Below, in pieces: positions 28,351-41,207 of a stretch of DNA of 57,500 bases. The DNA is from Chrysomallon squamiferum (Eukaryota; Mollusca; Gastropoda; Neomphalida; Peltospiridae): NCBI GenBank assembly GCA_012295275.1, contig CM022669.1:610573-668072 (forward strand), in the 5' to 3' direction. Below the pieces are notes generated by a model. It did no database searches. It had not been told where the DNA came from and saw only the letters and a program-made list of their open reading frames with translations. The translations under genes were made by a program, and so were the position numbers. Every line of letters starts with the position of its first letter. Position 1 is the first letter of the stretch.

Positions 28351-31010
28351 CTACAGATCCTCTCAGGTGTAACTAATAAAAGTAGTCTAAGTTGTGTAAG
28401 CAGCTGGTATGTTTGTAATGTTAATCTTCAATAACAGTTTTCTTTTTATCACACTTCTTATTTTTGGCTACAAGTTCTATTACTGTGATCATAAACTCGT
28501 TCAGATTATAAAAATCAAACTGCTGTTACACTCAGATTTGAGTGAAATTATTTATTTACTTCTTAAGACATACAGTGTTTTTTTTTACATATATATGATT
28601 TTTCTTGTTATTAGGTGAAATAAAGTAAAAAAAAAAAACGAAATGAAAATAATAATCAGAAAAACAAAAATCTTTTTGGTTGTATTCAGTAATACTGATG
28701 TGTTGTTTAAAACTAAACATTTTCTTGTTACACATTCCAGTTAAGTGGATGTTAAAAAGTAAAAGTAAAATTCCATCCTCTACAAAGATTAGATATATTT
28801 TTAAAAGTTAAATGTGTGAAGAGTTTTGTTTTTCATGACTTGTGTTGACATTACAGATCTATCATTATTGTCATAGTAACCATCCAATATTCATTCTTCT
28901 GTGTTCGTCCCTTACTTTGTAGATTTTATAAATGAAATATTTATCTTGTTTTTAAATTATTATTTTTATTTTGTGTAGTTGTTACTTTAAACCCACCAGA
29001 ATACGTTTGTCATATTTCAGATATTTTTAATTCAATAATTTATTTTATTCTTAACTAGAAACAAAAAAGAAGAATTTTATAAACAAATAAGGATATATAT
29101 TTTTTTTTAAATTATTTATTAAGTTATTAACTTAAATGCTCGAATTATTTATTAAGTTTTAAACTTAAATGTTCGACTTAAAATTGTACATTGCCATTTT
29201 GTAATCAAATGTAATTTTAGAAATTCTAGACAATATTTATAACGTTGAAATTTCTTAGTCATCCATTTTTCCTTTTATTCTTTCTTTCATTCATTCTTTT
29301 CTATTTCTTTTTTATCCTTTTCTCAAATATCTATAACTTTTTTATTCTCATTTTATAATTTTTAGTTTATTTCTTTCATTTCATTTAGTTTTTTATTTCT
29401 TTTATCGTTATCTTTTTTAAATTACGTATTTTGATACACGAATAACTAGTGATATCCGAATTAATTTGTCAGTTACAATACAGTTCAGTGTTGTATTCCA
29501 ATGTTTTTATGTTTCTTGTTTTTAATTTTTAAAATTAACTTGTCCATAATCTTATATATGTGTAACATTGTTTTCTACTTTCACATTACATTTTACAGAA
29601 TAATAATAATAACCTTGTTAAAAACTTAAGGTTGTTGTTTTTATATCTGTAATTATTTATTGTCTACCCCCAAAAAACACGATTAATAATAATAATAATT
29701 GGGTGAATATGTAGTTTAAATTGGAGAATGTTTATTTTGTATTGGCTTTTTTTGGCTAAGGACTTTAATTATTACTAGTAATCTGCTACGTGCTTGACTG
29801 CTAAAGACGATTGACTGTTTAAAAAAAACTCAAATAATGATTAAATACAAAACTACAATCACTATCGATGTTAATATAAATTTTAAAAAATCATCAAATA
29901 TTTTCGATTACTTCTTCTTTGGATGGAGAATCCATGAACCATTCCAGTCACATTTAGAAGTCAGAGAATATTTCTTAGAAAACTGTCCAAAGTTTCTCAT
30001 CATCAGTTTATCTAATTTTTGGGCCTTATACAAGAGTTAAAAAGTTTTGAAATCATTACAGAAAAAAAATGGTTTGCTGATAAAATGTTTACTTTTTTTG
30101 CAAATCAACACAGAACAAGTAAGACCACACTCACGTTAAATTAAGGAAATCATTATTCGTTGTTGTGAGGATGTTGTTATTTTGTAAGATGTGTAAAGAT
30201 GTGGCAACAGGATAAAGATTTGTCAGACTGATGACCTTTTTCCAACGAACAATTTAATCCCGAATTTTGGTACGCCATAACCGCTGAATGCTGGAATACC
30301 ATGTTGAGATTTGTGTTCTAGATCTGTTCAGTGTTTGAATTGTCAGAAATGTGAGATGAGGTCAGAGTTGATGCTTGTGATCGTAATAAAACTGATATAT
30401 TATCTGTTATAGTGTTTTCCCATTTATGTTGAAATGGAATCTCGGTACTGTACTAGCCTATTATTGTCATAATTTAGTTTCCAAATTACTAATGTTACCT
30501 TGCATTTTATACATAGCTAAACTGTCTGAAAACGACAGTTATAAATCAGCTATTGTTTAACCAAAATCCCCAGAGATCGATTTTTAAACTAGTATTTTAA
30601 TCATTTTTTTTAATAACATTTATATATCCATGAACAAATACCTACTGATGTTCACGCGCACACATACACATATACGTATATAGAGATCTCAACATATGTT
30701 TATTTATAATTTTTTGTAAATAAAATAATTGTATGCAATAAACTAGGGCTAGATTTACCTGGAGGTGTTGTTGAATGAAGCAGGTAATGGTACAACAAAA
30801 AGGCGTATGTAGATAATAAGTTAATGTTTGTTTACCCGAGTACGACAACGTTACAGAAATGCCTGTACAGATCATTAAAGCCATGTATGAGTGTGTTTTA
30901 TAAACTCGTGTTTACAGTACCAGGTTTTCTACAGCGATTTTTCAACCATACTGCATTATGGATTTTCGGATGTTGGCTTTTTTTTTTTTTTTTTTTAAGC
31001 TTTTTTTCAT

Positions 31011-31013
<3 letters not shown>

Positions 31014-31065
<52 letters not shown>
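31014..31065. repeat. (CA)n microsatellite
   Basis: Uninterrupted AC dinucleotide followed by a short ACAT tract. Confidence 0.95.
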
Positions 31066-31069
<4 letters not shown>

Positions 31070-32591
31070 TACATAAATACATACATATATTTAAACACAC
31101 ATATGCATATATAAATTTTCTTTATTTCATTCTAAAAATCACCAAGATGGCGATGCCCAGTTTCTCAGTCATTGTGCAATAAAGGTTTCCAACGGCAGAT
31201 TTGTTAAAAAATTATATTTCACAGCAAAACTGGCAGAATTATCATTATTATCTTTGTTTGTTTGTTTTCAAATAACGAGTATAATATTAACTCGCGTTAA
31301 ACATATATGTATCATTCGAAAGAAACAAACGAATTTCTGCTTTGCCATCACTGAAAAACTAAATAATCCAAAATTATACATTACGTAATTATAATAAATA
31401 CCGTTTTCAATGCTACTACTTGTGGCATGACCATTATGTAAATCGTATTTTTAATTTCAGTATAATATAAACGCTCACTTAATGATTAAAATAATAAATA
31501 AAAGAATAGCAACAACAATATTTGTAATAATAATAATTAAAGTTATCATCCTTATGTTAATTATTATTAACAGTGTGAGTAATAATGATAGTATGTATTA
31601 AGCACCTTGTCGTTTCTAAGACGCCATTTATTGACGTCATCATTTTCAGTGTAAACCAAAGACTGTAAAACAAGAAGAAATAAGCTTAAAACTGTAATAT
31701 GGTTACTGTTCAGAAAAGAAGTAATTGTTGACGAATTCGTAAGTAAAATGAAAATTATGCAGAAGAGTCATTATTATTATTATTATTATTACTGAATAAA
31801 AACGTATAGTTACGTATCTAAGAGGAGGTAAAGATTTTCAATAAATAACATTGTCGGTTATTACCATCGTATCGATTACGTCCTCATTTGTTGACATTTG
31901 TTATATAAGCACAATTAGATAGCAAATATTTATCATTATCTAAAAATTATTGAACAGATGATTGATTATACGTAACTGACTGATACTGATGACGTCACTA
32001 GATATTTCTAATATTGACTACATTATGGGATAACCCTGTCGTGGAAGCTACATATGAAGAGCTCATATCTGTTTCTGCCAAAATTGACATTTATGTACTG
32101 ACTACTAGTGATTAACCATTACTTCATTATGACACACTTAATTAGTTGTAAAATCATAGGTATTCTTTAGAACAGGACCAGTGAATTCTTATTTATTGAT
32201 AGTGCAGACCGGATAACACCATTTTCCTATTTCTTTAATTTTTTTCTGTTTTTTTTTTTTTTTTTTCTCTTCTTCTTTTTTTTATGTTTGTGTTATTATT
32301 ATTATTTTTTTGACATCATAAATTGGGCGTTATTCTTTTCTTCATATAAACTCTTCATATACAGAGTTTTCCATAAATACACTATATTAATACAGAACGA
32401 GTGAAGTTTTATTCTACTCCATTGTAAAGATCATGTGTATGAGAGCTTTTAAATCAGATTAACAATCATTTTCTTATTCCTCTATGAATCAATAAATCAG
32501 TGAGTATGCATGTGTATCAGTTTAAATATTTGATTAATGTTTTGAAAAGATCTGGTCTGACTGTAATGAACTAAAAGGCAATGCGATGAAA

Positions 32592-32630
<39 letters not shown>

Positions 32631-32721
32631 AATAATAATAAATCTTAGTATGTTTTTATTCTGAATTTTGAAAATATAAATGAAGCGGACTGCGGACACA
32701 CATAAAAACACACACACACAC

Positions 32722-32723
<2 letters not shown>

Positions 32724-32811
<88 letters not shown>
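32724..32811. repeat. (GA)n microsatellite
   Basis: About 88 bp of GA, located 70 bp past the stop codon of the minus-strand membrane protein gene. Confidence 0.95.
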
Positions 32812-32816
<5 letters not shown>

Positions 32817-32881
32817 GTTTATTAAAATAATAAAAATAATAATAGCAACAAATCTCTCTCTTTTCTTTAAGAAAACTATTT

Positions 32882-33417
32882 CTAAAGCCACGACTGCACT
32901 TCTTTCAAAAGTTTCTTCTTCGACACAGAACGACCTTTGGGTGGGTAGAAGATAATATGTCCTTGACCCATTTTTGCCAGTTCATGCATTGTAGCAATAC
33001 GCTCAATGACGTCAGCAAGCACGCTGAGGTCAACTCTGAAAAAGCCGCTAAACGGCGAGTCTAAGTCTGACACGACGTAACAAAGCATGGAGATGGAGAA
33101 CACGGTCAGCAGACACATGAGCAGCTCCATTTTGTAGGAGTACGCTCTGAGCAGCAGGATTCCAATGAAAGAGAAGAAGCCAAGTGTTTCCAGAAATGCC
33201 CATCTGCAAAATAATGAAAGCGACACGAAAAACGATACAGTGACCAAATCAGTCTGAAAATCTAGCTACGTGAACAGACAAGGCACTTGTCGTTTCAAAA
33301 CTTTGTGACGTCAAAGGAGAAAACCATTTGAAGATAGAGTTGCTGTATCCTGATGGCAGTACCGCGGATACATCTTTCAAATTTAACAATTTTTATAACA
33401 CAGCTTAAGAGACAGAG

Positions 33418-33476
<59 letters not shown>

Positions 33477-35540
33477 TGCTGCTACTACTACTACTACCAC
33501 TCTTAATTCTGTTACTACTACTGCTACTTATAGTAACAATAGTAGTAATAGTAATAGCTGTAGTAGTACCAGTAGTAGTAGTAGTACAGTAGCAGTAGAC
33601 GTAGTAGTAACAGCAGCAGCAGCAGTAGCAGTAGTAATAATGGTAACGGCTACAACGTTTTTCTCTCTTTCTCTTTGCTACCATTATTTTGAATCGTAAT
33701 AGTAATGCATGTGTAAAACAGATTATTTGCCTAAATTATTTAAATTTAGTTATCTGTCTGTTTGTTCTGCTGATTGTGTGTGTGTGCATATATATGTATG
33801 TGTGTGTGTGTGTGTGCGTCTATGTATGTTTGTATGAATGTATGTGTTTTTGTATGTATGTCTATTATATATTAGGCATGAACATTCTGCCTTATGTACG
33901 TCTGGTTAGACTGCATATATACAATATTCGCAGGAGGAAATCGACTTTAAAACACCGTCAGATGCCGCTGACGAGACTCGAACGTATGACACCCATTCAC
34001 CCGCAGTCAGCGGAGGACGTTACCGTTCAGTTATCAATAATTCTGTTATGCCTCTATCACAATGATGTATGTATGTAGGTAGGTAGGTAGGTAGGTATGT
34101 GTGTGTGTGTATGTATGTATGTAACTGTGTTGTAGTAAGTGTGTATGTATGTATGTATGTGTATATGTTCAGTTGTTGAGGTATGGCTGTTGAGGAATAC
34201 TTACTTGAGTGGATGTATTCTGGAATGGAGGATTCCCATTCTGTCGGAGCAGATGCTGTTCAGATGCATGATGTGTTCCATGATCCTTTCACAGAGGACC
34301 CTGTCCACGTGGTTGCTAGAGTCCATTTTCACGTGTCTCAGAATGTCCAGCACACACCAGATCTTTACTGAAGTAAACCAAAATAATGTATCTAGTAACC
34401 ACCCGTTTACAGTTAACAACAACAACAACAGCAACAATAACCACAACAACGACAACAACAACAATAATAATGAATAATGTATATATGTATGCATGTACTG
34501 ATTTTGAAAATGTGTATATAGGTATGTATTCTGTTGTGTTAAGTACATTTGAGTAGACTGCACATGCGGATACACACAGGCATACAAGGACACTATCCAC
34601 TCAAGACGTTACAGATACAGCTGATGAAACTGAACGCATGGTGCACATATTCTGCGTCTCTGTGTGTATACGTGTCTGTTATTGTATGTATGTATTTAGT
34701 ATTTTTCTATGTAAGTGTGTACGTACGTCCATATTATCTATATGGAACAAGCTGTCATAACTTACTTTGTATATCATCTGGTGATGTGTTGGAATACGTA
34801 CTCGGGTCTCTGTTCAGAATCTGAAGTATCATAAAGATCGCCTCCGCCTTTATTGCCTCGTATATTTCAATTCTCAGATGAGGTTTTGGTAGAGTCAGTT
34901 TGGCAGCGAATGTTGCTATCTGGTCTATCATGCTGATTTCATTGGTCATCTTCGTTAAAATCTCGTGCTGCTTGCTAAGTGCCGACTGAAAGGCGAACCC
35001 AAACGACGTCGCGTACACGAGTCCTGCAGGAGCCAGGAAGCAGGAGATAGCGTCGCTGATGTCGGGCGGAGATGAAAATTTGTCTTTGGGCCAGAAAAAC
35101 GAGGTGATCGGCTCGTAGAGGAACAGTGTTACGGGACACAGAGCAAGGGAGAGAACTGCCGGGATGGAGATTCGTATGAGCTCTTTAATGTTGTTGTGAG
35201 ACACTTCAAGACTCTCTATCACTTCGATATCAAATGGAGTCAGAAATGGCTGTTCTGGAAATGTGTTTTTCTCGTCTGAGTTTTCAAGAGTTGATATCGT
35301 AAGGACGTTATCGTTGTGTTCCCGTTGTTTCGTGCCGTGGATGATGTTTCTGCCCACGTTGATCAGAGTTCGAGTCGTCTCTGCAAATCTGACCTTTAGT
35401 CGAAGAATCATCAGACCTGAAACGAGACACAGTTTAACATAGAACACATCCGAGTCAACTTATTATTATTAAACTTTAAAATACAACTTCATATGAATGC
35501 TGTTCAATAATCTGTCACACACACACACACACATACTCAC

Positions 35541-35588
<48 letters not shown>

Positions 35589-38360
35589 TCACTCACACAC
35601 ACAGACAGATATTTATTTATTATTATTAATCAATTAATTAATTAATCTATTTATTTATTATTGTTTTCTTTTGTTAAATAATGTAAACGTGAACAAAAAG
35701 ATATAAAGTGACGAAATGGGTAAACTTAAATCTGATCAAGTTTATTGGCATAATTATATAAAAAGGAAATAAAGTAGAGGAACATACCAAACATTATGAA
35801 AGCAATAAAGAGCAATGGCGGCAGGACTACTTCAACGGCTGACGGGCGTTCTTCCGGCTCCGCGCCTTTCTCTGACTGCGGCTCCGCGGTTGGCTCTGAC
35901 TGTGGTTCGTACGTCGATGCTAACTCAGGTTCAGGTGTCAGTTTAGATCCAGGTTCTGAGCTAGACGTGGGTTCTGATTTAGATCCAGGTTCTGATGTCG
36001 ATTCAGGCTCTGATTTAGATCCAGGTTCTGATGTCGATTCAGGCTCTGATTTAGATTCAGGTTCTGATGTCGATTCAGGTTCTGATTTAGATTCAGGTTC
36101 TGCTGTAGATTCCGGTTCTGCTGAAGATTCAGGTTCTGATGTAGATTCGGGTTCTGATGTAGACTTGGGCTCTGCTGTAGATTCAGGTTCTGCTGTAGAT
36201 CCGGGTTCTGCTGTAGATTCAGGTTCTGCTGTAGATTCGGGTTCTGCTGTCAGTTCAGGTTCTGATGTAGACTTAGGCTCTGCTGTAGATTCAGGTTCTG
36301 ATGTAGATTCGGGTTCTGATGGCTCTGCTGTAGATTCAGGTTCTGCTGTAGATTCAGGTTCTGCTGTAGATCCGGGTTCTGCTGTCAGTTCAGGTTCTGA
36401 TGTAGACTTAGGCTCTGCTGTAGATTCAGGTTCTGATGTAGATTCGGGTTCTGATGTAGACTTAGGCTCTGCTGTAGATTCAGGTTCTGCTGTAGATTCA
36501 GGTTCTGCTGTAGATCCGGGTTCTGCTGTCAGTTCAGGTTCTGATGTTGATTTCGGCTCTGCTGTAGATTCAGGTTCTCCTGTAGATCCGGGTTCTGCTG
36601 TCAGTTCAGGTTCTGATGTAGACTTGGGCTCTACTGTAGATTCAGGTTCTGATGTAGATTCTGGTTCTGATGTAGACTTAGGCTCTGCTGTAGATTCAGG
36701 TTCTGATGTAGATTCGGGTTCTGATGTAGACTCAGGCTCTGCTGTAGATTCAGGTTCTGCTGTAGATTCAGGTTCTGCAGTAGATCCGGGTTCTGCTGTA
36801 GATCCGGGTTCTGCTGTCAGTTCAGGTTCTGATGTTGACTTCGGCTCTGCTGTAGATTCAGGTTCTCCTGTAGATCCGGATTCTGTTGTCAGTTCAGGTT
36901 CTGATGTAGACTTGGGCTCTGCTGTAGATTCAGGTTCTGATGTAGATTCGGGTTCTGATGTAGACTTAGGTTCTGCTGTAGATTCAGGTTCTGATGTAGG
37001 TTGAGATTCTGATGTAGATTCAGGTTCTGCTGTAGATCCGGGTTCTGCTGTAATTGCAGGTTCAGATGTAGATTCAGGTTCTGTTGTAGATTCAGATTCT
37101 GATGTCGTTTCAGGTTCTGATGTAGACTTGGGCTCTGCTGTAGATACGGGTTTTATTGTAGATTGAGGTTCTGATGTAGATTCAGGTTCTGATGTAGATT
37201 CGGGTTCTGTTGTAGATTCAGGTTCTACTGTAGATTCAGCTTCTGATGTCGATTCAGGTCCTGATGTAGACTTGGACTCTGCTGTAGATTCGGGTTCTTC
37301 TGTAGATTCAGGTTCTGATGTCGATTCAGGTTCTGCTGTAGATTCAGGTTCTGATGTAGATTTTGGTTCTGTTGTAGATTCAGGTTTTGCTGTAGATTCA
37401 GGTTCTGATGTAGATTCGGGTTTTGCTGTAGATTCAGGTTCTGCTGTCGATTCAGGTTCTGTTGTAGGTTCAGGTTCTGATGTCGATTCGGGTTCTGATG
37501 TAGATTCAGGTTCTGATGTAGATTCGGGTTTTGATGTCGATTCAGGTTCTGATGTCGATTCAGGTTCTGATGTAGGTTCAGGTTCTGATGTAGATTCAGG
37601 TTCTGATGTAGATTCGGGTTTTGCTGTAGATTCAGGTTCTGCTGTCGATTCAGGTTCTGTTGTAGGTTCAGGTTCTGATGTCGATTCGGGTTCTGATGTA
37701 GATTCGGGTTCTGATGTAGATTCAGGTTTTGATGTAGATTCGGGTTCTGATGTCGATTCGGGTTCTGATGTAGATTCAGGTTCTGATGTAGATTCAGGTT
37801 CTATTGAAGTTGTCGGTTCTACTTCAGGTTTTGTTGTGTCGTTTGTCTTTGCGCTATCTATTGGCAGATATTGAATAACAATATTCTTTAATTATTAACT
37901 TAGAAAGAAATAATAATAAATTAATAAAATTCAAATATCTTTTCTGTAAATTATTTAGAGTTTTTGTTTTGGTGCTTGTTAGTTAAAAACATTAAAAGAA
38001 AAATATATTACTCTTTACTGTTTGTGTTTTATGCCGCTACATTAAGAATCCAAACTAGTTTATAACTTGATTACGCATTTCAGAAATATTTCAGTATAAA
38101 GACAGACAGACAGACAGGTATTGCCAGGGGGACGTCTTTGTACGTGCGTGTTCGTACGTGCGTCAGTGTGTGTGCATATTTTATCAAGGTAAAACAACAA
38201 CAATATTTATCCTAATTATAAACAATTTTATTTTATTTTATTTTATTTTATTTATTGTTGTTGTTGCTGTTGATGTTGTTATTATTATTATTATTATTAT
38301 AATCATCATCATCATCATCGTCATCATCTTCATCATCATCATTATGATCATCATTATCAG

Positions 38361-38392
<32 letters not shown>

Positions 38393-38539
38393 TTATTTTT
38401 TAAGATTTATCAATAAAATTGTCTTAATGATAAAATAAGTTATTTTCTCACCTGTTGTATAGAAATCCGTCGTCTGAGATTTCGTGAGAACTAGATTTGT
38501 AGAAAACAGAAATGTTATCAAATATATTGTCAATTCCAT
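32882..38539 (-). CDS. DUF4239-like multipass membrane protein with EPESTS repeat ectodomain (5 exons)
   Basis: Exons: 38539-38452, 37857-35788, 35416-34766, 34367-34205, 33203-32882; all GT-AG and in phase, giving 1097 aa. Residues 1 to about 21 form a signal peptide (MELTIYLITFLFSTNLVLTK). Residues 49 to about 667 are about 103 hexapeptides EPESTS/EPESTA with E-S-K-S variants, an acidic Pro/Ser/Thr-rich stalk open to O-glycosylation. A helix at about 706-726 (VVLPPLLFIAFIMFGLMILR) follows, then a charged linker. Further hydrophobic segments lie at about 800-820, 842-862, 994-1010 and 1016-1035. The motif GLVYATSFGFAFQSAL and the signature LDSPFSGFFRV (1038-1048) match my memory of DUF4239, a bestrophin-like family known mostly from bacteria and plants; this assignment is from motifs, not a search. 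Function is unknown. The tail is basic (SKKKLLK). The repeat exon stays open where the opposite strand has stops, supporting this strand. Confidence 0.82.
33418..33650. repeat. Compound (AC)n-(CT)n-(CTA/GTA)n microsatellite
   Basis: An AC run, a CT run and about 170 bp of CTA/GTA trinucleotides in intron 4 of the minus-strand gene. It generates spurious poly-Leu and poly-Ser ORFs. Confidence 0.9.
35517..35605. repeat. (CA)n microsatellite
   Basis: Interrupted AC tract in intron 2 of the minus-strand membrane protein gene. Confidence 0.9.
35945..37801 (-). repeat. 18-bp coding repeat (EPESTS/EPESTA hexapeptides)
   Basis: About 103 tandem copies of an 18-bp unit, read on the gene strand as GAACCTGAATCTACATCA. 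Variation is mainly Ser/Ala (TCA/GCA) and Glu/Lys (GAA/AAG), plus occasional shortened units in multiples of three. Higher-order blocks recur, such as the three-unit set containing GACTTAGGCTCTGCTG on the plus strand, pointing to repeated block duplication. The sequence stays free of stop codons in the gene frame throughout. Confidence 0.92.
38280..38395. repeat. ATT/ATC trinucleotide tract
   Basis: Runs of (TTA)n, (ATC)n and (TTA)n in intron 1 of the minus-strand membrane protein gene, about 55 bp from exon 1. Confidence 0.9.
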
Positions 38540-40253
38540 ATTTAAGTACTTTTGATTTCTTCTCCTCCTTTAGTTTTTAAATGTGAAATAAACAAAGAAT
38601 ACAACGAACGAACTAATAAATAGCTAAGTAAATAAATTTAAAAAATAGCTTGAGTTATAATAAGAAAATTCGCAGTCAAGTTACACTTTTTGAAACACAA
38701 AACACTGCGTACACTGAGGACAGTGTTATATCGACACAGAACTCCAGTGTCAACAAATAAAGAAAATTCAGTGAATGTTACATATACTGCATAGCATCCG
38801 CAAACACAGCTGAAGTAGTTTAAAATTGAAAATTCATTAAATTCGAAATCTTTTATGTCTTGATAAACATTTGTTGTTTTTAAAATTGAATGAATACAAA
38901 TAATAGTTTTTTTTTTTTTTTTTTTACGTCCCTATTGAAGAAAATCACAAAAACTGTGAGAGTCCCCGTGCTATAACACCCAAGTGAACCTAACATCTTT
39001 ACATAACAGTTCTTTCCTGTTCTTCACGGTTATCAGACTTCAACATTAACGCCGACTGTTGTTTTTATTTGTTATCGATCTATCGAACACACACCACGGA
39101 GAAATTAATGGCAATATTGATCTCCTTGCCGGTTCACTGAATGGGACATATTTCTGATTTTTATTTTTGTGTAAATGTTGTTGTTTTTTTCTGACATACA
39201 CATCTACTTGATTGTGGTTTTTGATTGGATGGTGTTTTCATAAGGATATTTTCTGTCATAGCAGTTGCTATGTGTCTGTTTATATTGTTTTCTTCTTCAG
39301 GACGACTTCAAAGGGGTTTTTTTCTTCTTTTTTCTTTTGGAGCGAGTCTGTGTTTTTTAAAAAAAAATTATTATTTATTTATTTATTTGTTTGTTTTAAC
39401 TTGCTGAAGGCAAGACAGACATATATTTGTGTGTGTGCGTGTGTGTGTGAAGAAACAAACAGAGATTATCCTTGTACGAACATTCAGAAAATGTTTGTGT
39501 TATTTTTCTATACATTTCATTTAGTTATTAATTGTCCAACATTACCAATATTTCATATTAAGAATAATGTTTGCTTTTGTTTGATCTAAAAATTGATTTC
39601 TTTACATATACTTTGAGAGTGATAATAATAACAAAAAAAAATGTTATCGATAATCAATGTCCGAAATATTTTCAACGTTCTTATAAATATGATTCATTTA
39701 TGACTGATAATGGTTCGCTTTATTGACTTGACAGTAAAACATAATACGAACGTTTTATCATTCAGAAGAGGAGTGGTTTAATGAAGAACGAAGAGAAGAA
39801 GGATCAAACCCTGTTAATTATTTAACACGGTGACTTACGATCAAAGACTTGCACCTTATGCTTTATTATTTTTGTTCTTGCTTTTGCTTGATTAAATGGA
39901 TTGTTTAATGGGCTAAAACGGTAGACAGGCCTACTGTTTGAAACACAAAACATTATATGTGACATTGTCACTCATAAAGTAATTGTATGACTAAGAAACT
40001 AGCGTATGGTATCAACAAAAATTAACAACAACAATAATAAAATTAAATTAAATTAAATTAAATTAAAAAAAAAAAAAAAAAACATCTATCAATAACAACC
40101 ATTATAATTAACCACATCATAACGAAATCGGTTGATTTTTCCAATCTGACGAAATTTAAAAAAAACCTGTCAGTATTTCTAATTGCTCTGTACATATCAT
40201 CAAGCACCCTCGTCATAAAACAACTCTGTAACAGTTCGTGGTTGTTTCTAAAT

Positions 40254-40484
40254 TTAACTGATCTCAGAGGAGACTCGGTACCACACAGCAGGTCGTTGAC
40301 AAACTGCAAACTTTACTCGGGGGAAGTCTGACAGCTGTTCACATCTGGACGATTTGGTTTGAACCTCAACAAAAGCAGCCTGCATGTAAAACAACAATTG
40401 ATACAGGGACATATTGGACTTCCATCCGTCCAGACAAATACGCTGTATACAGAGTACATTCTTAACCGCCCCTGGACAAAACAT
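40254..40484 (-). CDS. Unassigned 76-codon ORF
   Basis: Reads MFCPGAVKNVLCIQRICLDG at its start and holds 6 Cys residues in 76 aa. Amino acid use is balanced, unlike the repeat-driven ORFs nearby, and an overlapping frame (40058-40309) also stays open. It contains a possible acceptor (TACATGCAG, just before 40380) and a donor-like CGAGTAAAG. I recognise no family. It may be an exon fragment, decayed element sequence or chance. Confidence 0.25.
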   Translation of the reverse strand: MFCPGAVKNVLCIQRICLDGWKSNMSLYQLLFYMQAAFVEVQTKSSRCEQLSDFPRVKFAVCQRPAVWYRVSSEIS

Positions 40485-40701
40485 CCACCCTTAAATTTGT
40501 AATTTATTTTCTGGGGGCGAAGTAACTACCGAATGAGTATCATTTGATTAAGAAAGATCGTTATAAAGACAGTATTATTTCTTTGACGTCATTGCGATCA
40601 TTGATACTAAAATGAAAATAATAAGAAGCGTACGGAAGCCTAAGTACGAATAATAATAATAATAATAATAATAATTATTATTATTATTATTATTATTATA
40701 A

Positions 40702-40760
40702 TGTACATGTGTATAATGAATCAAAGTTTGAATAATAATAATAATAATAATAATAATATA

Positions 40761-40834
<74 letters not shown>

Positions 40835-40861
40835 AACTTTGATTCATTATACACATGTACA
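40702..40861. repeat. 160-bp palindrome with (AAT)n/(ATT)n centre
   Basis: The outer 29 bases of each arm are unique sequence: TGTACATGTGTATAATGAAT then CAAAGTTTG, matched as an exact reverse complement ending at 40861. The inner arms are (AAT)n and (ATT)n, so nearly the whole segment can fold into one hairpin centred near 40781. A smaller AAT/ATT inverted pair lies just left at 40650-40700. Confidence 0.9.
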
Positions 40862-41045
40862 GTAAAAATATGTCCTTTAAAAACTGAGTGAACGTTTTAA
40901 TTACTAATATAAAATAATTAACAAAAACAATAATATTCATAATTTATGAATCCTTTAAGGAATATGATCATGTAACAGTAAATTAGGTTGCACGAACTGA
41001 AAGAAAAATAGATAGGTAGGCAGACAGACAGACTGACGGACACAC

Positions 41046-41047
<2 letters not shown>

Positions 41048-41115
<68 letters not shown>
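41048..41115. repeat. (GA)n microsatellite
   Basis: Uninterrupted GA dinucleotide about 90 bp upstream of the MCEE start codon. Confidence 0.95.
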
Positions 41116-41117
<2 letters not shown>

Positions 41118-41207
41118 CACAAATAATTTTCAATATGTTAGTATTACTCAGTGAATATATTAATTTTGTATTAACAAACTAAGGGAGGTCACCCTTGGTT
41201 AATCGTC

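Larger units (their letters stand above)
27622..32881. other. SMC5 3' UTR and intergenic region
   Basis: The first part is the SMC5 3' UTR with a minisatellite (27715-28350) and candidate AATAAA signals at 28375-28380 and 28619-28624. Beyond that I see no supportable gene. Tracts of (CA)n at 31014-31065 and 32590-32629 and (GA)n at 32724-32811 are present. A candidate polyadenylation signal for the minus-strand gene to the right lies at 32818-32823 (TTTATT on plus). Confidence 0.6.
38540..41207. other. Intergenic region between the divergent membrane-protein gene and MCEE
   Basis: Upstream of both neighbouring genes, so it must hold their promoters; no core elements can be assigned. It contains a weak minus-strand ORF (40254-40484), a 160-bp palindrome (40702-40861) and a (GA)n tract at 41048-41115. 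The rest is AT-rich without coding signal. Confidence 0.55.

Noticed and set aside
33890-34030. tRNA-like segment with GTTCGAGTC and an 8-bp inverted repeat CCGCTGAC/GTCAGCGG
   Set aside because: The T-arm and acceptor stems do not pair and no A box is clear. At most a decayed SINE piece inside an intron.
35796-37004. Plus-strand 402-codon SGSDVD-repeat ORF, resembling a serine-aspartate adhesin
   Set aside because: It is the antisense of the EPESTS repeat exon. The plus frame has stops between 37005 and 37271, no splice or domain context, and no signal peptide.
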